Source: Obelidium mucronatum
Lineage: Eukaryota; Chytridiomycota; Chytridiomycetes; Chytridiales; Chytriomycetaceae
NCBI GenBank assembly: GCA_025765595.1
Contig: JAIVFH010000002.1
Location: 620,001 to 684,000 of the forward strand
DNA length: 64,000 bases
Reading direction: 5' to 3'
Positions 1 through 11,420 of the stretch are shown piece by piece. The notes beneath the pieces were generated by a model. It made no database searches, was not told the DNA's origin, and worked only from the letters and a program-made list of their open reading frames with translations. Position numbers and translations under genes: made by a program. Numbering within the stretch: position 1 is the first letter of the stretch; each line of letters opens with the position of its first letter.

Positions 1-1670
1 TTTGATTTCCGCTGCAACCATAGAGGTAATGGTACTTTTTTTGATCAACGAAATCATCGCCATCAAAAATGTCTCCAATATCAAAAAAGGAGCGGTAGGG
101 CAGAAAGAGGAAGCAGAAGTCAAAAGTTTAAGGAAGCGTTCCAAGGCTCCCCAGTTGATGTACGCCGTTTCACACCTCACATTCGTCAAAGACTCCCTTT
201 CACAGGTTCCAGGGAGTTACTTCATCCATCAAGAGCTCGTTTGTAAAGCATAGAGTGGCAAATGAAGGAGGCAGGGGCAAAAAAAAAAAATAAAGAAGCG
301 ACTTAACCAACCTTGACAGAATCTTCATACGCTTCAACAACGCTTTTCAAAGAGGATGGGAACTGAGCATCAGACACATCGATTCCAACCAACCTCCTTT
401 CGGCAAGAACGCCAACAGCGATGGGGTCCCAGGCAAAGTCAGTCTTCAAAGAATTGTATACTTCGTCTTGAGCAAATCTAGTGTCTGTTCCAAAGGCTTG
501 GTAGATTCTTAAAAACCCAATACGGAACTCAAGATCACTTGCAATTTCTGTGCCAAATCGATTTTCAGGACAAATATGAGCAAATCAAATACAAACCCTT
601 GATGGCGTTACGGTAAATGGCCTTTGGAATGGCCAACTCAATCATGGCTTGCTGTACTGGGGACAATTTTTTACCCATCGTCAAAGCAGGATCTTGAGCC
701 GAGTCGTCGTTAGAGACCTTGATAGTGGGATCAAGATCCAACTGAGACTGCGGGAGACTTTCATCTTCGTCTTGCAATTGTACACCGGTATTCCCATCCT
801 CATTTTCATCATCTTCGTCACTACCATCCTCATCGTCAAGTTTCCGTTTTGGTGGTTTCGATGGTTCAGCACTTGACGGCAAAGCCCGTGGTTCCAATCC
901 CAAGGCAGAATCTCCAAACAAAATCCTTCTCCTTTCCTTGATTTTTTCCGTCCACAGAAGTTCCAGTTTGAAGTACTCGTGCCACAAGTTTGTAGCCTCT
1001 TTGTTGATACGAAGCCCACGCTGCATCAAAACACGAGCTGAAGTCATATTCTTGTTGTTCACAAATTCATATTGTGCAGCCAGAATGTACATTGAGGGAT
1101 TGGTTGGATGTAACTGAATGGCTCTGATTCCAAACGTCAAGACGGCGCCAAAAAAAGCCCACTACACCCATCACTCACCTCGCGAAACTTCGTCCCAATG
1201 AAGACGACGCGCCCATACTCTTTGCCCACTCAAAGTATTGCACCCACATTTCGACGTCTCCACTAAACTTCCTCAACGCCTTCTGGTAAAGACCATTGAT
1301 GCGCTTTGTAAGAGAGTAGTCTGATAGAGTAAATCCGAGTTTCTTTTTTGCTTCGTTTTGTTGCTCGCTTTGCTCAACGTCAAGTCCAAGTCTAATCTTC
1401 CGTTTCTTTCTCAACCGATCCAGGTTGATTTCATATTCAATGTATTTTAGGTAGTCTGCCCTTCGCCCGATTCTGCGATGGATAGCGTATTCGTGGGCAG
1501 TGCGGCGCTTCACGATTTCCTTGATTTCTGCCTATTTCTCAAGAGTCAGTGATCCCTCGTCAAGACCATCTTTCCACTAGAAGATTTACCTTTGTAAAAA
1601 CACCCCTTTGCTCCATATCCTCGAGCTCAGGAATCATCTTTTCCAGGTGGAACCGGACTTGTTCAGCCAT
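1..1670 (-). CDS. UTP6: U3 snoRNA-associated protein 6 (UTP6), 3' end outside window
   Basis: Component of the SSU processome, the nucleolar 90S particle that processes 18S pre-rRNA. Exons read on the minus strand are 1590-1670, 1179-1531, 597-1123, 312-547 and 1-192; all joins are GT-AG and keep frame. The first exon begins MAEQVRFHLEKM with its ATG at 1668-1670. The family block AEIKEIVKRR follows directly after the first join, then HAT-repeat sequence (AIQLHPTNPSMYILAAQYEF) and an acidic insert near residues 215-270. The last exon (INWGALERFLKLL) matches the C-terminal HAT region and is still open at base 1, so the stop lies outside. Family assignment rests on several conserved blocks in the right order. 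Confidence 0.9.
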
Positions 1671-1760
1671 TTCGTGGTTGGTTTGATTTTTGAAGAAACA
1701 AAAAGAAAAAAAAAATAAAAAAGTATAAAATTAACCTAAGTAACATCAACACCATTTTAT

Positions 1761-3707
1761 TCAACCACGCGCATTCGCAAAATGTTCAAGTCTACCCGGG
1801 AACTTTGCTTCGACTCCTTCATCTTTCAGAATCCACTTGATCACATCGACAGTGCTTTCCATACATCCTTCCAGGAGAGGAATACCTTCTCCAGCAAAAC
1901 TCCCAACAAACCAAATTCCCCTCTGCCCTTGCACATTCCTCAAATCCTTCACCGCCTTCATTGAATCCAGTGTCACTATTGCTCGCTCATACCACGAAAC
2001 ACTGAGAACGTGTTCGCGACTGATGGGGGCAATAGGATTCGTTGTAGAAAATAGGGGAGGGATTGTCTTTGGCAGGTTCGGCTTTGTTTTTTGAATGTAG
2101 TGGGTGCATTGCGCAGTGTCCTTGTAATCGAATCCAAAAGTCCTCTTCAAGTGACGCTTTCCGTCTCTCTTTTCTCGAGTCGCATGATGCGGGATAGTAG
2201 GTGGATAAACAAAATTGAGGCACTTCCAAGATGATTCTGGTCCTTCTGGCATGAGTGACTTATCCGTGTGGCAGACAACAACACTCTTTGTGTATACAAA
2301 GCGCTTCAAAACGCTCATGGCGCTTGTAAGCCATTCCGAGTCTTGCTTTGAGATTCCAGCAAGTGATGATTCCAATACTCGATTGCATTGATTCGCCTGA
2401 GTAGCGAAAATAATGTGGTCGAATTCAGTGGCGTGTTTTTGCTCCACGGCATCAGTCGCTGCCTTGCTGGCATCGGTAAAGAAGAGGTTAAACTTTCCCG
2501 TAGATGGAACTCGTTCAATACGTGTCACACTTGTGTTGACTGACACATAGTCAATGGCCTCTGACAACACGGAACACACGACTTTGACCCCACAAGTTAC
2601 AAAAGACATTTTGCCAACCAATCCCATAGTTCCGAAGTGATCTATCGATTTCAAAAAAAAAGGAGGAGGAAGAGAATTTAGAATATCATTCCCAAAGAAG
2701 GAAAGTAAGCTTTTTGGTTCACGGACCCAACACCAGAACAGCCGGAAACTCCAAAGTCTCTTCAAAAGTACAAGTACACAGTACACTGAACATTGGTAAA
2801 AATCCTCCCGTTACAAATTCGTCTGTAAACTTGTAACTTTTGAAAAACTCTCCCAAAGTCAAGCTTCCAAGCCCTTTCGCATTGACACTATCCACACGCG
2901 ACTTCTCCAAGAGCCCACTCTTTCGCACGTATATCGCGATGGCATACATCCTCAAGTAGTCCCAGCTGATGACCAGCAGCCTCCAAACTCGGGCAAAGTA
3001 AACAAGTGGAGCCACCGCCAGTACCCACAAGGACGGAATATCGGGGAAAAACAAATGACTGTCAACAGGTTTAGGAATCTTGTGTGTCGAAAACGTCAGG
3101 TATGTGTTTGACGTGTTTGTGGCTTCAGGCGACCGTTGCTTTCTCCGTCAGCAAGTCCGTTGCAGGGGTCGACAGGTTGTCGAAGAGACTTCCACACAGA
3201 CATTGAATGATCAGAAGCTTCATGAGGAATCCCAATAGAATCGTATAGTGCAATGACCAGTGGGTAGTAATCTGGAAACAAGGCCCGCAGCGGTACATCC
3301 ATTCTCACGTCCACATGTTCTAGTTCCCGTGGCAATTTGTTGGAGTTTGGCGGAATGCAATCTGCGCATTCGCAAGGAACTGTTGTGTTGCAATATTTGA
3401 TTAGTACGTCGAGTGAGTTTCAGAGTAAGCAAACAAACCAGAGATGGAGCCCTGAGTCCATGCCGGCAACCGGAGCCCTTTCCATCAGATGCACTTCAAT
3501 ATCCACCAATCTCCCATCCTTGTCTACTTGGTGACTGTTTTTGGCGAGCAGGTGGCCTGTCGACAACCCAGCCAAACCAGATCCAATCTATTGGTACCGT
3601 GAGTATCTCAAAACAGCAAAACCCCCAGGCAGGGTCAAGAACATCAGCGATAGCATCAAACTTACAACTGCAATACGAAGCTTCCGCGGTTCAGTCTTAC
3701 CCAACAT
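1761..3707 (-). CDS. FAD-dependent amine oxidase-like protein with frame breaks
   Basis: Flavin amine oxidase / NAD(P)-binding Rossmann family; the substrate cannot be told. The start ATG is at 3705-3707. Exon 1 (MLGKTEPRKLRIAV) joins exon 2 to give the FAD-binding motif RIAVIGSGLAGLS. Later blocks typical of the family are VDVRMDVPLRALFPDYYPL, LPMFSVLCTCTFEE and, near the C-terminus, WFVGSFAGEGIPLLEGC. A 59-nt intron with a TACTAATC branch site follows exon 2. The reading frame does not close across that join: one extra base in the GGG run at about 3450 restores the family pattern GMDSGSIS. A second discontinuity, or an unrecognised intron, lies near 3120-3180. Either the consensus has indels or the gene is decaying. 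Confidence 0.75.
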
Positions 3708-3845
3708 TTGCAGTTTCAAAAAAACGACGGGAGAAACGTTGGATTTTTTTTTAGAATGGTGACAATTACCCGTGCTAATTGCGTAGCCCGGTTTGAAACT
3801 GATCTTGGAAATGCAAACTGCGCATGTAACAATATAAGAAGATGT

Positions 3846-4877
3846 TTATTTATTTTCTCTGACGAGTTCATCGATCCGTCGGTCTTTCAGCTGCAAGAAA
3901 GGATTTAGAAAAGATGGAGGAGAGGGAAGGAAACAAAGAATAAAAGCATACAATCAATAATTGCTCCAGTTTCGTTATTTTCACTTGCAGCATCTGAAAA
4001 CGCTTTGTTTTTTAATAACATCATTGCGAGAGAGAGACTCTGGTTACTTTTACCTGAACCGTTTCTTGAAGCTCCTTAATCATATAATCTTTTTCCTGCA
4101 AAGAACCAGAAACTCCACTATTGGTTGTTGCTGCTACAGTATTCCCTGCACCTCCGCGTCTTGCATTTCCACCACCAACAATGTCAGACCCACTTCCACC
4201 GAAAACTCCATAACTACCCTCAGCAGCACCCGGAATCGATTGTTGATAATATGAGCTGTTTGGAAGAGGTGGCAAATATTGATTCGGCCCGCCATGATGG
4301 TGGTCGTCATCATTCGAAGCAATTGATGGATTGTGCCTGCGTCCAGAGAGGTATGTATCAATCTAAGATTTCAATTAATTTAGGGTCGATTTGATCAGTA
4401 CATTTTTTTTATCTGACCTTGTGGCGGAGCTCAAAAAGCAGGTGTTCGACATATCCTGGTTTGTTTGCAACAATACAGGAGATGAGTTCCGGTTGCGCAA
4501 GGTACCCCAGCTTTCTAAAGACCTTTTCTAATTTGAAAAAGAAACAAAGAAAACATCAAAGCTTTCAAGAATGCGTGGGCGAAAAACTATCGGAAAGTGA
4601 ACATACGATTCAACGTGTTCCAGTTATACATTTTTTGAGAGACCGCATTGGCGGGTGAATACATGAATAGCTCGACTAATTTGGGGCAGAAATGATGGAT
4701 GACTTCTGCTGTTGCGACTGGATCAAAATCCCCAGTTAGACCTGTTTGTTTTTTGTTTCAGAACTCACCACCATCACTGAAGTCGCGTGTTATATTCTTT
4801 TTCGGCTTTGATATTGGAATCTCGTCAATCCAAGCCAGAAGGCTGGCAATTTCTTCTTCTCCTAGAGCAATATTCAT
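3846..4877 (-). CDS. SPEF1: Sperm flagellar protein 1 / CLAMP (SPEF1-like)
   Basis: Microtubule-binding protein of motile cilia (central apparatus in animals) with an N-terminal calponin-homology-like domain. Six short exons join in frame. The N-terminus reads LLAWIDEIPISKPKKNITRD, followed by SDG, AEVI, a PKLVELF block and SPANAVSQKMYNWNTLN, the family's CH-like signature. A Gly/His/Asn-rich linker leads to a C-terminal coiled coil (KELQETVQMLQVKITKLEQL) that matches the conserved SPEF1 tail and ends KDRRIDELVRENK. The ATG at 4875-4877 lies only 65 bp from the divergent methyltransferase start. No frame break was found. Its presence is the best evidence that the organism makes flagellated cells. 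Confidence 0.88.
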
Positions 4878-4942
4878 CTCTTGAGGTGTTAGCGGTTATT
4901 TTATCTAACAAATATTTTACTTTGATATTTCGATAACGCACG

Positions 4943-5773
4943 ATGCAAGTACACGCCATTTCTGCCCAAGGATTCAACATTGCAGCCAAATTATACCGCA
5001 CTGCTCGCCCAGACTATTCCAAGGCATCCATCGATGCTCTCCTGGCAGCGTATTCACCAACGGAGCCAAAGCACAAGATTCAAATCTTGGAAATAGGTTC
5101 CGGAACCGGCATCTTCACCAAACACTTTCTCAATCACACTTCCCTTGCTTCCTCACAAGCAACGCTTTATTGTCTTGAACCGAATGCTGCGATGCGGTCA
5201 TCTGCAAGCAAAGACTCGTCAGCCTCCGTCACACTAAAGTTCATCACGGAACCGACTGCATCCGCCGCCAACATTCCATTGGAAAGCAACTCGATTGATC
5301 GCGTTTATATTGCCCAGGCGTTCCATTGGTTCGCAGACCTGGTGTCTCTCCGTGAAATCCATCGCGTTTTGAAACCCGGTGGTACTCTGGGGCTTGTTTG
5401 GAACATGGAGGATGACGCGACTGCATGGGTGCGTGGAATCAGGGATCTGTATGAGAGATTTGATACGGGTGTTCCTCAGTATCGGAAAGGGTATTGGAGA
5501 AACGTGTTTAATGAAAGTGAGGCTGCGGGGTTGTTTCGGCTGCCGCTGCAAGAAACGCGCGTGACTCATATTCAAGTGTGTGTTGGAGGGAAAGAGGCGA
5601 TTTGGAATCGCGTTCTTTCAAAGTCGTACATTTCTGTTTTGGGACCAGACCAGCAGGAAAGGCTCAAGGCGGAATTATTGAACGAACTGGAAAAGCACCA
5701 CATTGATTTTGACTTGGAGGGAAACGTATTGTACCCTTACACTACAGATGTATTCCTGACACACAAGTTATAA
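4943..5773 (+). CDS. Class I SAM-dependent methyltransferase
   Basis: Single-exon 276-residue protein of the Methyltransf_11 type. Motif I is ILEIGSGTGIFT (residues about 47-58), followed by an acidic strand-2 end (CLEPN), a post-motif VYIAQAFHWF and RVLKPGGTLGLVWN. This arrangement is typical of small-molecule methyltransferases, including the fungal trans-aconitate methyltransferase-like group; the substrate is not determined. The gene diverges from SPEF1 with a 65-bp shared intergenic region and ends convergently toward RPS28. The frame is intact and there is no targeting peptide, so it is probably cytosolic. Confidence 0.88.
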   Translation: MQVHAISAQGFNIAAKLYRTARPDYSKASIDALLAAYSPTEPKHKIQILEIGSGTGIFTKHFLNHTSLASSQATLYCLEPNAAMRSSASKDSSASVTLKFITEPTASAANIPLESNSIDRVYIAQAFHWFADLVSLREIHRVLKPGGTLGLVWNMEDDATAWVRGIRDLYERFDTGVPQYRKGYWRNVFNESEAAGLFRLPLQETRVTHIQVCVGGKEAIWNRVLSKSYISVLGPDQQERLKAELLNELEKHHIDFDLEGNVLYPYTTDVFLTHKL

Positions 5774-5924
5774 CAAAAAGAGTCTATTTTGAATGATTTT
5801 TGATCCATGAAACCTGGGTTTTATTTATGCCCCCAACCTTCCATCAAACCACAGAAGTAAGAACGGTTATTAAACAAGTCGTTTAAGCAAGCACACACTC
5901 GACAGAAAAAGAAAGGTAAATCCT

Positions 5925-6248
5925 TTATCTAAGACGACGGGCCTCACTAGAAACAAAAAGGGCTTAAGCAAATGATCGCAAAGGCAGACAAAATACAAAG
6001 ACTAACCGTTCAGATTCGAGGAGGGTCAAGACATCTCCTTCACGGACTGGTCCCTTGACGTTACGGACAATGGAACGAGTAGAGTCATCAATGAACTCGA
6101 CACGGACTTGGGTAACTCCTCCACTGTTAGTGCACATAATTTAATTTGCTGAAGAGTTGACCAACTTTCATTGTACATACCGGGATCCAGTACGTCCGAG
6201 GACCTTGGTGACCTTAGCGAGCTTTGGCTGAGCGTTCTTGGTGGATTC
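5925..6248 (-). CDS. RPS28: 40S ribosomal protein S28 (eS28)
   Basis: Small ribosomal subunit protein of about 68 residues. Exons on the minus strand give [13 protein letters not shown], then [20 protein letters not shown] and [19 protein letters not shown], and a last mini-exon EARRLR with TAA at 5925-5927. These are nearly invariant eS28 blocks. The first readable exon begins [13 protein letters not shown] at 6248, directly after an intron-type CAG. The start codon must lie on a tiny upstream exon, probably ATG alone, between about 6260 and 6620, which I could not fix. Tiny ATG-bearing first exons are common in fungal ribosomal protein genes. Confidence 0.93.
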
Positions 6249-6630
6249 CTGTTTATATCGATGGGGTTGTTAGCCCTCCAGATTCAAGTCAAGATCATTA
6301 CGACGACAAGCATGTTGATGAGTATTCGTCCAGACTAATTCGAAAACTTCAGCAGCGACTCATTCGGCTCAATCGATCGTCCTATCAGTGGTCGCGGCAT
6401 CAAGCAGTGTTGACACATGCATGTCGATCCCAACGCCGCCATCCACTGCCTCCAACGCCACCGCCCCTGCACACTTCTCACGCCGATGCACTCGTTCGCT
6501 GCCTTCCGCCTGCTGCCGCCAGTGTCGATGGATGGGGATGGACGCTGGTTGGTGTGGCCGTACCATTTTGCAAGAATTAGAGGAGTCGCAAATAAAAGGA
6601 AAAACAGCGCCCAACAACAGCAACCCAAGC

Positions 6631-7707
6631 ATGGCCGATACTCCCAGTGCGCCCAGTGCCGCTGCGCCCGCTGGCTCGAATCCGCCGCGTGGCCGCTCTG
6701 CCGAACGCCGCGCGGCATCGCGCTCGCGCTCGCGGTCTTCGGCCAGCGGCTCGAGCCGCAGCAGCTCTGGCTCAGGCTCCTCGCGCTCGTCGTACTCGTC
6801 GCGGACCAGCGGCAGCTCGTACTCGAGGTGAGTTCTTTTTCTTGTTCTTCTTGTTCTTCTTGTTCTCAACTGTCCTAACAACCAACACCCGCCCAGCTAC
6901 TCGTCGTCCTCGACTGACTCGTACCGCAACAGCCGCCGCAGACGCAGATACTCGCGCTCCCGCTCGCGCTCGCCGCCGTTCCGCCGCGCGTATTCAGGCG
7001 CGTCCGACTCGTACCGCCCAAGGCCGCCCCGCGCGCGCTCGGCGTCCCCGCCGCCGCCGAAGCCGCGCATCCTGCCAGACAGACTGTCCCTGTACCCCCT
7101 CTCGAAGAACGTGTCGAGAGCCCATCTCTTTGAAATCATTGCTCTCTTTATTGATTCACCACCACCAACAACAACATCAACATCAACATCATCAACAACC
7201 GACGCAACTACAAACTACAGCATTCTTAAATCGCTATCATTCTCTACGGATGCTGGAACAAGACGCACCGCCACGATCGAATTTCACACGGAAAAAGACG
7301 TGGATTCCTGCTTTGAGGGATTGGACGGCGCTTGTATTGATGGCTTGGATATCAAGGTGACAAGAAGTAAGGCGCCCATCATTGAAGAGCGAACTTCTGG
7401 GGCCCCTCGGAGGTATGAACGTAGTAGTGCGTATGATGGAAGACGTGGTGGGAGATTTAATGGTCCATCTGGTGGTCGCGGGGGTTATAACAGCAGAAGA
7501 GGTGCAGGCGGAGACTCTTATTCGGGAGGAGGAGAAAGAAGAGGTGGGTATGACAGAGATAATCGTGATCGAGATTATGGACGACGCCCCCCTCCTCGGG
7601 ATTATGATTCTAGGGCAAGAAGCCCACCAAGAGAATCAGTTGGTGGCCTGGCAGGGCGTGGTGGTCGTGGTGACAGAAGTCGCAGTCCGAACGACCGAAG
7701 AAGATGA
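6631..7707 (+). CDS. RNPS1-like SR/RRM splicing factor
   Basis: Arg/Ser-rich N-terminus (many RSRS and SRSS repeats) followed by one RRM and an RGG/RD-rich tail. Exon 1 ends at about 6829 (GTGAGT) and exon 2 starts after CCCGCCCAG at about 6894, in frame. The RRM holds LSKNVSRAHLFEII, TATIEFHTEKDVDSCFEGLD and IDGLDIKVTRSKAP, in the order of RNPS1, the exon-junction/ASAP complex protein. A low-complexity SPPPTTTSTSTSS stretch interrupts the RRM loop; it could be an unrecognised intron. The first 450 coding bases are extremely GC-rich compared with the second half. Confidence 0.75.
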
Positions 7708-7881
7708 TGTGTTAATTATTGTATTGTTGAGCAAGAAGATATAAAAAGTCAAAAACACAACTACAAGTACAGCTGTTAAACAAATTTATTTGAGAAGAAA
7801 GAAGTATGTAAGAAGAAAGGGCTTAAAAGCAAAAAAATAAGAAAAAAAATCAGAAAAAATAGGGAAACTATTCATTGTTAA

Positions 7882-9823
7882 TTAGCGGACCATTCCGTCA
7901 TTAACAGCACCAGCAGCCTTTGATGCCTCCTTGACAACCTTAGTTGCATTCGCCTTGGTGTAGTGAGCAAATACCAAGTCCCACTTTCCAACATCGTGGA
8001 CAATCTTGTCAACTCTCTTGAACCCATCAATCTTGGCTCCATCCATTAAACCACGTCCATCACGACCGTGCTTCTTACCATGGCTCTTGCGGGAGAACAA
8101 GGTAACCGAAAACTTTCCTGGCTTGAAGCAGGCAAGGACTTGGTCAATCACATCCTCATAGCATTCGTACTCGGACGCGGATCCTTGGCGGAAAGCAGGC
8201 TTTACCTTTTCGCCATTAGATTCCTTCTTTCCATCAAACCCTTCGCCAGCAGCAATGTCGGCAGGGTTTGGACGGTAAAACTTGCGAACTGGAATGGTAG
8301 TCTCAAACGAAGCATAAGAACAGATATCCTCTGGAGTCACATGGATTGTCCAGTAGTATGGTCCCAACAAACCGTTCAAAGAGTAACCACATGGATCAAA
8401 CAAAAAGTCATCAACCATGGAACAAGGGTAAATCTCTTGAATACCAGTCTCCTTCAGCAAGCGGCGCTCTCCCTTTCGCACATTCTTGTGGACACCATTG
8501 ATTCCTTGAGGTTGCTTAGCCAAGTTGACCATGTGAGACAGATCCAACTTTCCGTTTACTGCTTCCCACTCTTCCTGCTCCTTGGCCTCACGCTGTTCCT
8601 CTTCGGTACGGAAAAAGAGCTTGGTGACCTCTGGATCCAACTCTTGCATCATAATCTCCAAAGTGACTTCTTCTTCCTCCTCCTCATCGTCTTCACCATT
8701 TGAAACAGTAGACGCAGCACTGTCAACAACAGACATTTCATCACCATCCTCATTCAAAACTTTAACCAAGGGAGTCGCAGTGTACATGCACCAATGGTCT
8801 CCATTCACTTTACCCACAACATAACCAGAAGTCTCATACCCATCCTCTGGAAACAATGTATCCAAATACATGACTTCATCACCCCACTTTCCATGCGGGT
8901 ACACTTGCCTCTCTGGAAACAAGAACGCCTTACGACTGTAAAAGATGGCTTCAATCTCAACCATCCCGCAATAATCTCTTGCAATCTCAAAAATCTTGGG
9001 GATCGCATTCAACAACGTTGTCGTGCCACACGTCTTGAGCATCAGTCTGTTGGGGTACACAAACATGGAGGATTCGGAGAGGAGGTACGCGTCTGCGTGT
9101 TCGTTGTTGATGAGGGAGAGGACTTTGCATTTGACAATGTCGAGCATGTCTTCCCAGACGGGGCGGGGGACTGTACGGAGCCCGGTTCGCTTGTATGTCC
9201 ACGTTCCGCTGGTGGTGGTGGCACCGTCGCCGGAAGCGTTGGCGTTGGCGGAGTCGGCGGAGGCATGGGCGTTTCCGTGGTTGTAAGCGTGGGTTGGGGC
9301 GTCGATGAGGGAATCGACGCCGATACTCTCGGTGTCTGAACCAGAGAAGTCATCTTCCAAGGTTGGTAGGAGTAGATGCGGATTGATAAGTAGAACGAAT
9401 ACTGGATGGAGATAAAGAACGGTTGTCGTCGCCGTTGGCGGTAAAATGTTGGTGGCCGGTGGTGGTGGTGGTGATCAGAGAAGCTTGGGTTTGGTTTAAA
9501 CCAGATTTCAAGAAGTTTTTCAGGTCCTTCGAAGCCGCAGAGGGTGAGTTTATCTTCGGCAGGGGGTTCGGTGGAGTAAATGTGGTGGTTGTAGGGACTT
9601 GGGGTGACAATACTGCAAAGAGAAGCAAAAAAATTTGATTAACGTCAATTTAATCAAAGCAAGGTCCAAGGGAAGCGGTGATAAAGCAGCGGATGTTGCA
9701 ACAATCAACCACAAGCTAACGAGCTTGGGTGGGCCTGGGCCATGAAGGGATGGAGGAAGAGGCCAGGAGCCAGTAGACAGGAAAATCGAAGAACACTTAC
9801 GTGGCTGAGGCAGTGTTGACCAT
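7882..9823 (-). CDS. SPE2: S-adenosylmethionine decarboxylase proenzyme
   Basis: Makes decarboxylated AdoMet, the aminopropyl donor for spermidine and spermine. Exon 1 (MVNTASAT, ATG at 9821-9823) is followed by an intron ending in a polypyrimidine tract and CAG at 9613. Exon 2 carries the family block CGFEGPEKLLEIWF. The main body has LLSESSMFV, whose E-S-S is the autocatalytic cleavage site that creates the pyruvoyl group, then LKTCGTTTLLNA, FYSRKAFLFPERQ and PCGYSLNGLLG. Exon 2 and the main body are in different frames, and no clean intron between about 9500 and 9340 reconciles them, so either an indel or a missed intron lies in this poorly conserved stretch. The gene converges with the RNPS1-like gene. 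Confidence 0.9.
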
Positions 9824-9891
9824 TTTTGCAGGCAGAGTTTTTTATATATAGGTTTTTTTAGTTTAGGCAGTAGATATTCAGCTGAGCAGTG

Positions 9892-10137
9892 TTAGGGTGG
9901 TTTGGATCGCTTGACAGAGATGTATGGAGCTTCGTCAAAGGTGATGTCTACAGGCTTTGGGACAAAAGAAGAACTAGACCGCCCCCCAAGAACCATCATG
10001 TTTAGATTGAATTGAATGAAAAGAAAAACAACAATGGGGGCAATTAGCCCCCTAAAATGTAGTACTTACAGAAGATCAGAAACAGCGGCTTGGTTATAAG
10101 AGGGCTTGGATGGCTTTTCGCTTGGCTCAGAAAGCAT
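9892..10137 (-). CDS. Possible two-exon 49-residue protein, unknown
   Basis: Exons 10070-10137 and 9892-9973 join through a GTAAGT donor and a TAG acceptor into a 49-codon frame starting MLSEPSEKPSKPSYNQ and ending SVKRSKPP. The spliced length is exactly divisible by three. I recognise no family and see no signal peptide or membrane segment. It lies between the divergent SPE2 and RRP40 transcription units. The evidence is limited to clean splice signals and an uninterrupted frame, so chance cannot be excluded; a longer upstream exon is also possible. Confidence 0.35.
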
Positions 10138-10457
10138 ATAACAATGTACTCTAATGGAGGGACGGTGGTGAGACCTGGTGTAAATGAACGAGATCTTTAC
10201 GACTACTTACCAATTCGTAATCAATATTCAGAGGGCGCAAACGAAGGAAATAGACATTCGCTTGCGGCAGGAAAAATAAGAGATAAGGAGGTAAGAGTAG
10301 AGGAGAGCAACTGGCGGTTATAAGCGCAGTTGGGTTGGTTGGTTGTTGTCTGTTGTCAAGAAGAAAAAAAAATGTGAAAAATCTCCGATGTTGTTTTATT
10401 TAGATGGGCGATGTGAAACAAACTCAAAACACAAATCTTCGATTCGATTCCATTGCA
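10138..10457. other. Intergenic stretch, no gene seen
   Basis: About 320 bases between the small candidate gene and the 3' end of RRP40. I see no conserved coding block or RNA gene; it probably holds the RRP40 3' end and the promoter of the minus-strand small gene. Confidence 0.4.
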
Positions 10458-11369
10458 TCAACGTTCATTCAATTCTGCCTTAAATTCTTTCACGTATGAA
10501 CGTGCTTTCGAATATGGAACAGTTTCTGAGCCCAGCAGTGCCTTCGACAATAGAATGATTTGTTTGGGAGTCTCTGCGTCAATCCAAACTCGCCCATTCA
10601 TTCCAACCGCTGTTTCAAATGGACAAATAGCTCCCAAATGTTGCAGAAAGGGATTGTTGGGATCAAGCAAGCTTTTTTTCAGGAGAGCTTTTTTTAACAA
10701 CTCTTGCGAAGATTTTCGTGGTGGTTACCTTCGGGATAGCCCCTAATGAACATTTGAACATAAAGCCACCTTTCACTTCTCCGAAACCATCTGCTTTTCC
10801 GGTGGATGGGTTGATGCAGTCCAGTTCTGGGTCCATATCCTTATTCGCAAGTGAAACGCGAGCAAATACAAGAGCTCCAACCTGAGTAAAGTTATAATTA
10901 TTAAGATATATCCAATTCATTGTATTGAAAAACGAAAATGAAACCTCCAAATTCGGCTTATTTCGCTTTGTAGCCCCTTCAAACGAAAGTGCTCCCAAAG
11001 TCGCAGGATGGGGACCTCCAATATCCACACGATATCCTTCCATATGCTTTGCAGTAACAATTCCAATAACTGATTCGTTCAGGAACGGCACGTACTTAAT
11101 TGGTTTAGAGAGTTGTAGTTTAAGTCACGAGAGCTCTACACCACGGTCACACACACACAAATACACACCCGCCGCTGATTTCCTTCTACCCATACACGAT
11201 CACCACCCGCTCCTCGCTTCAAGATGCCGGCTTTCGACACGAGAATGTTTCCGAACTCCTGCCTCAGCCCTGGTCCAACTCGAATCGTCTGGTCTGTGTC
11301 AGGCACTGGAACTATATCTCCAGGAAGCACAACTATCGTTTCTTGCGGTGCGTTATCAATATCCATCAT
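10458..11369 (-). CDS. RRP40: Exosome complex subunit RRP40 (EXOSC3-like)
   Basis: S1/KH cap subunit of the RNA exosome, which degrades and processes RNA in nucleus and cytoplasm. The N-terminal domain has TIVVLPGDIVPV and IRVGPGLRQEFG; the S1 domain has ESVIGIVTAKH, GALSFEGATKRNKPN and ARVSLANKDMDPELDCI; the KH domain has LDPNNPFLQHLG, PFETAVGMNGRVWI. Introns are seen after GNQRR and after NKPNLE. At the third join (about 10740) a GGGG run carries one base too many: with three G and the intron ending at about 10682 the protein reads SLGLSRSLLDPNNP as in the family. The start is ATG at 11367-11369, 51 bp from the divergent plus-strand gene. Confidence 0.9.
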
Positions 11370-11420
11370 CTCTGCGTTTGTTTTGTGATTTTTATTTGCG
11401 AACTTGGGAAAAAACAAAAA

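Noticed and set aside
6647..7360. Alternative 237-codon Arg-rich frame across the RNPS1-like gene
   Set aside because: The SR-repeat and RRM blocks lie in the other frame with proper splice sites.
11140..11170. CA-rich microsatellite near the RRP40 first intron
   Set aside because: Simple-sequence stretch inside an intron with no sign of function.
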